This document shows, one piece after another, positions 61,330 through 64,000 of a stretch of DNA of 64,000 nt. The notes below the pieces were generated by a model. That model was given only the letters and a program-made list of their open reading frames with translations, did no database searches and was not told where the DNA came from. Each line of letters starts with the position of its first letter. Within the stretch, counting starts at the first letter, position 1. Made by a program: the position numbers and the translations under genes. Source of the DNA: an uncultured Oscillospiraceae bacterium (GTDB lineage Bacteria; Bacillota; Clostridia; Oscillospirales; Oscillospiraceae); assembly GCA_900763705.1 (NCBI GenBank), contig CAAFLG010000064.1, positions 1 through 64,000 on the forward strand, written 5' to 3'.

Positions 61330-61886
61330 CAGATTTTGTCCACGAATCCCCCAAGGACCCGAGCAAGGAGAGCGCGCCCAAGGAGGAAAAGCCCACCACC
61401 GAGCGCGAACGCATGAAAAAGGTCTACACCTATGTCGCCGTGCTCTTCAGCGTGGCATTTCTGCTGATCTTATGGACATTTCTCATGAATCAGCGCAGCA
61501 GTCAGGCCATCCGCGATGAGATCAAGAGCGGCAACCACGCCCTGCAAAGCACGCTCGAGGAAAACGACTCCCTCGAAGCGCGCGTCAAGGAGCTGGAAGC
61601 GCAGCTTGCCGATGCGGAAGACGACAGGGACGCCCTCAGCGAGGCCGTCGAGCGCAAGAGCGAGCAGCTGCGCGCGCTCGACTGGCTCATCGAGATCGAA
61701 AACGACTGCCGCGCCAAGGATCTTGACGGGGCAAAGGAGAACATCCGCGCCTTCGAAAAGGACGGCGCCGCCGAATTTCTCCCCACGGAGGCGCTGCGCA
61801 CCTCCATCACTGGCGACGACGCCCCCTCCCCCGCCGCGCGCTATAAGGCCATCGTGGAAGAGCTCTTCCCGAACGGCGTGAACTGA
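61326..61886 (+). CDS. Unrecognised single-pass membrane coiled-coil protein linked to parB
   Basis: 186 residues, start overlapping the parB stop (ATGA), GGAGG 8 bases before. A charged cytoplasmic lead (1-30), one transmembrane helix (about 33-53, VYTYVAVLFSVAFLLILWTFL), then a coiled coil (about 60-115, LEENDSLEARVKELEAQLADAEDDRDALSEAVERKSEQL) and a small helical end. I recognise no family. Translational coupling to parB suggests a role with chromosome segregation or the division site, but this is inference. Confidence 0.75.
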   Translation: MTDFVHESPKDPSKESAPKEEKPTTERERMKKVYTYVAVLFSVAFLLILWTFLMNQRSSQAIRDEIKSGNHALQSTLEENDSLEARVKELEAQLADAEDDRDALSEAVERKSEQLRALDWLIEIENDCRAKDLDGAKENIRAFEKDGAAEFLPTEALRTSITGDDAPSPAARYKAIVEELFPNGVN

Positions 61887-61940
61887 GAACAAACGCGGCA
61901 GCCCGCCGCTCACTTTACAAGGATAGCGAGGTAAATCACA

Positions 61941-63245
61941 ATGCTGGATATGAAATTCCTGCGGGAAAATCCCGAACTGGTCAAGGAAAACATCAAAAAG
62001 AAGTTTCAGGACGAAAAGCTCCCCCTCGTTGATGAAGTCATCGCGCTGGACGCTGCGAACCGCGCCGCCATCACCGAGGCGAGCGAGCTGCGCGCCAGCC
62101 GCAACGCCCTTTCTAAGCAGATCGGTATGCTGATGGGTCAGGCGAAGAAGGACCCGAGCAAGCTTGAGGAAGCCGAGAAGATCAAGGCGACCGTCAAGCA
62201 GAACGCCGACCGTCTCGCGGAGCTTGAAAAGCTCGAGGAAGAGTACGAGCAGAAGATCCACAAGATCATGCTCCTCATCCCGAACATCATCGATCCCAGC
62301 GTGCCCATCGGCCCGGACGACAGCTGCAACGTCGAGGTCGAGCGCTTCGGTGAGCCGAAGGTGCCCGAATTCGACATCCCCTACCACACGCAGATCATGG
62401 AGAGCTTCGACGGCGTTGATATGGACGCGGCGGGCCGCGTCTCCGGCGCGGGCTTCTACTACCTGCTCGGCGACATTGCGCGCCTGCACGAGGCCGTGCT
62501 CGCTTACGCGCGCGACTTTATGATCGACAAGGGCTTCACCTTCTGCATCCCGCCGTTCATGATCCACGGCAACGTGGTCGAGGGTGTGATGAGCCAGAAC
62601 GACATGGACGCCATGATGTACAAGATCGAGGGCGAAGACCTCTACCTCATCGGCACGAGCGAGCATTCGATGGTCGGCCGCTTCATCGGCGAGATTCTGC
62701 CCGAAAGATCTCTCCCCCAGACGCTCACCTCCTACTCCCCCTGCTTCCGCAAGGAGAAGGGCTCCCACGGCATCGAGGAGCGCGGCGTGTACCGCATCCA
62801 CCAGTTCGAAAAGCAGGAGATGATCGTCGTCTGCAAGCCCGAGGACAGCATGGACTGGTACAACAGAATGTGGAAGTGGAGCGTTGAGCTGTTCCGCTCG
62901 CTGGATATACCCGTGCGTCAGCTGGAGTGCTGCTCCGGCGACCTCGCCGACCTCAAGGTCAAGAGCTGCGACATCGAGGCCTGGTCCCCGCGCCAGAAGA
63001 AGTATTTTGAGGTCTGCTCCTGCTCCAACCTCGGCGATGCGCAGGCCCGCCGCCTCAAGATCCGCGTCAAGGGCGAGGACGGCAAGATGTACCTGCCCCA
63101 CACGCTCAACAACACCGTCGTCGCGCCCCCGCGTATGCTGATTGCATTCCTCGAGAACAATCTTCAGGCCGACGGCAGCGTGCTGATCCCGAAGGTCCTC
63201 CAGCCCTACATGGGCGGCAAGACCGTGCTCACGCCGAAAAAGTAA
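61941..63245 (+). CDS. serS: Seryl-tRNA synthetase
   Basis: 434 residues. N-terminal tRNA-binding coiled coil (LDMKFLRENPELVKENIKKKF to about 110) and a class II core: motif 2 SPCFRKEKGSHGIEERGVYRIHQFEKQEM, TSEHSMVG and motif 3 NNTVVAPPRMLIAFLENN. It charges tRNA-Ser. The active site carries SHGIEERG and a Cys-rich CCSGDLADLKVKSCDIEAW. It follows the parAB group after 54 bases. Confidence 0.96.
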   Translation: MLDMKFLRENPELVKENIKKKFQDEKLPLVDEVIALDAANRAAITEASELRASRNALSKQIGMLMGQAKKDPSKLEEAEKIKATVKQNADRLAELEKLEEEYEQKIHKIMLLIPNIIDPSVPIGPDDSCNVEVERFGEPKVPEFDIPYHTQIMESFDGVDMDAAGRVSGAGFYYLLGDIARLHEAVLAYARDFMIDKGFTFCIPPFMIHGNVVEGVMSQNDMDAMMYKIEGEDLYLIGTSEHSMVGRFIGEILPERSLPQTLTSYSPCFRKEKGSHGIEERGVYRIHQFEKQEMIVVCKPEDSMDWYNRMWKWSVELFRSLDIPVRQLECCSGDLADLKVKSCDIEAWSPRQKKYFEVCSCSNLGDAQARRLKIRVKGEDGKMYLPHTLNNTVVAPPRMLIAFLENNLQADGSVLIPKVLQPYMGGKTVLTPKK

Positions 63246-63325
63246 TCCCTTATAGTAATATTTTCATCATTTTATACGATCAGTTGTCGTATTTCCCCTC
63301 AAATCCCGCCAAAGGAGCCTTCTGA

Positions 63326-63763
63326 ATGAAGAAGTTTTTTGAAGAGTTCAAGGCCTTTGCCATGCGCGGCAACGTCATCGACATGGCCGTCGGTGTTGTC
63401 ATCGGCGGCGCGTTCGGCAAGATCACGACCTCGCTCGTGGGCGATATCATCATGCCGCTCATCTCCATGCTGACCGGCGGCGTCGACTTCTCCGCGTGGA
63501 AGTGGGTGCTCAAGGAAGCCGTCATGGAGGGTGCGAAGGTCGTCACGCCTGAGGTCGCCGTCAACTACGGCAATCTCATCGCCGTCATTCTCGACTTTAT
63601 CATCATCGCGTTTGCCGTGTTCTGCATGGTCAAGGCCGTGAACAAGATGCACGAAAAGCTCTCCAAGAGCGCAGAGCCGGAGCCTGAAAAGGAGCCCGAG
63701 CCGACGAAGGAGGAAGTCCTGCTCGCCGAGATCCGCGACCTTTTGAAGGAGCAGAGCAAATGA
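63326..63763 (+). CDS. mscL: Large-conductance mechanosensitive channel
   Basis: 145 residues: FEEFKAFAMRGNVIDMAVGVVIGGAFGKITTSLVGDIIMPLISMLTGG (N-terminal amphipathic and TM1), TM2 LIAVILDFIIIAFAVFCMVKAVN, and a C-terminal helical bundle with TKEEVLLAEIRDLLKEQ. It opens under osmotic downshock. AAAGGAG precedes the ATG. The rsmG ATG overlaps its stop (ATGA). Confidence 0.96.
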   Translation: MKKFFEEFKAFAMRGNVIDMAVGVVIGGAFGKITTSLVGDIIMPLISMLTGGVDFSAWKWVLKEAVMEGAKVVTPEVAVNYGNLIAVILDFIIIAFAVFCMVKAVNKMHEKLSKSAEPEPEKEPEPTKEEVLLAEIRDLLKEQSK

Positions 63764-64000
63764 ACGAGCTTCTCTTGCAGGGCCTCAGCGAGCTGGGGCT
63801 GGATGTAAGCCGGGCGGAAACGCTCGAGCGCTTCTCCTCCCTGCTGCTTGAAAAGAACGAGGTGATGAACCTCACGGCCATCACAGAGCCTGACGCCGTC
63901 GCGCAGCTCCACCTGCTCGACAGCGCGGCAATGCTGCAATTTGTCGACCTCAAGGGCAAGAAAGTCGTCGATGTCGGCACCGGCGCGGGCTTTCCGGGTA
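63760..64000 (+). CDS. rsmG: 16S rRNA (guanine527-N7)-methyltransferase RsmG/GidB, 3' end outside window
   Basis: 80 residues visible from the ATG at 63760, which overlaps the mscL stop by 4 bases. LLLEKNEVMNLTAITEPDAVAQLHLLDSAAML and VVDVGTGAGFPG (SAM-binding loop) identify RsmG. The gene continues past 64000. Confidence 0.9.
   Translation, partial: MNELLLQGLSELGLDVSRAETLERFSSLLLEKNEVMNLTAITEPDAVAQLHLLDSAAMLQFVDLKGKKVVDVGTGAGFPG

Overview
The window (about 60% G+C) looks like a chromosomal, origin-proximal segment from an endospore-forming Clostridia lineage, most likely of the Oscillospiraceae type (inference). The reasons are sporulation-family genes (a SpoVB-like flippase, yabP, yabQ, a SpoIIQ-like M23 protein), the classic Firmicutes order glmU-prs-pth-mfd and spoVB-mazG-hup-yabO-yabP-yabQ-divIC, and parA-parB with two perfect parS sites plus noc. 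I see no rRNA, tRNA, CRISPR array, insertion sequence or prophage.

Layout. 1-3.7 kb: spoVB-like to divIC block. 4-6.5 kb: ribosome hibernation factor, iron alcohol dehydrogenase, phosphatidylserine synthase. 6.6-11.1 kb (minus): SpoIIQ-like protein and the glycolytic run pgk-tpiA-gpmI; then trmL. 11.9-19.6 kb: glmU (degenerate N-terminus), prs, pth, mfd and a parvulin foldase, closed by tandem hairpins. 19.7-28 kb: a membrane protein, a 2-hydroxyacid dehydrogenase, thiolase, a BlaI/M56 sensor pair and a GntR regulator. 28-39 kb: hisS (minus), yerC, then a catabolic and one-carbon set: NhaC-type transporter, histidine ammonia-lyase, a histidine-racemase-like epimerase, formate-THF ligase, a cyclodeaminase/cyclohydrolase and a CofE-like ligase. 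39-42 kb (minus): VanW protein and Noc. 42-48.3 kb (minus): F1Fo ATP synthase. 48.5-50.7 kb (minus): a truncated atpE copy, a DnaI-type loader and a DnaD-domain protein. 50.8-59.4 kb: zapA, U32 protein, maf, mreC, mreD, PBP2, GH13 glycosidase. 59.4-64 kb: parS, parA, parB, a coiled-coil membrane protein, serS, mscL and the start of rsmG.

The most unusual points are: (1) the ATP synthase operon has no atpH, but the alpha subunit has an N-terminal extension that reads like the C-terminal domain of the delta subunit; (2) a 5'-truncated second atpE lies upstream of the operon; (3) GlmU has lost its recognisable uridylyltransferase motif while keeping the acetyltransferase; (4) histidine ammonia-lyase sits next to a CntK/DapF-type epimerase and folate one-carbon genes, suggesting a D/L-histidine to one-carbon module; (5) an M56 sensor with a large extracellular domain of unknown type; (6) a Noc-like protein without an evident membrane-targeting helix and with a near-parS site close by. 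The catabolic genes (thiolase, hydroxyacid dehydrogenase, transporter, hutH, fhs) share a GCT/GTT/CGT-richer codon style and good sigma-A promoters, which suggests high expression.
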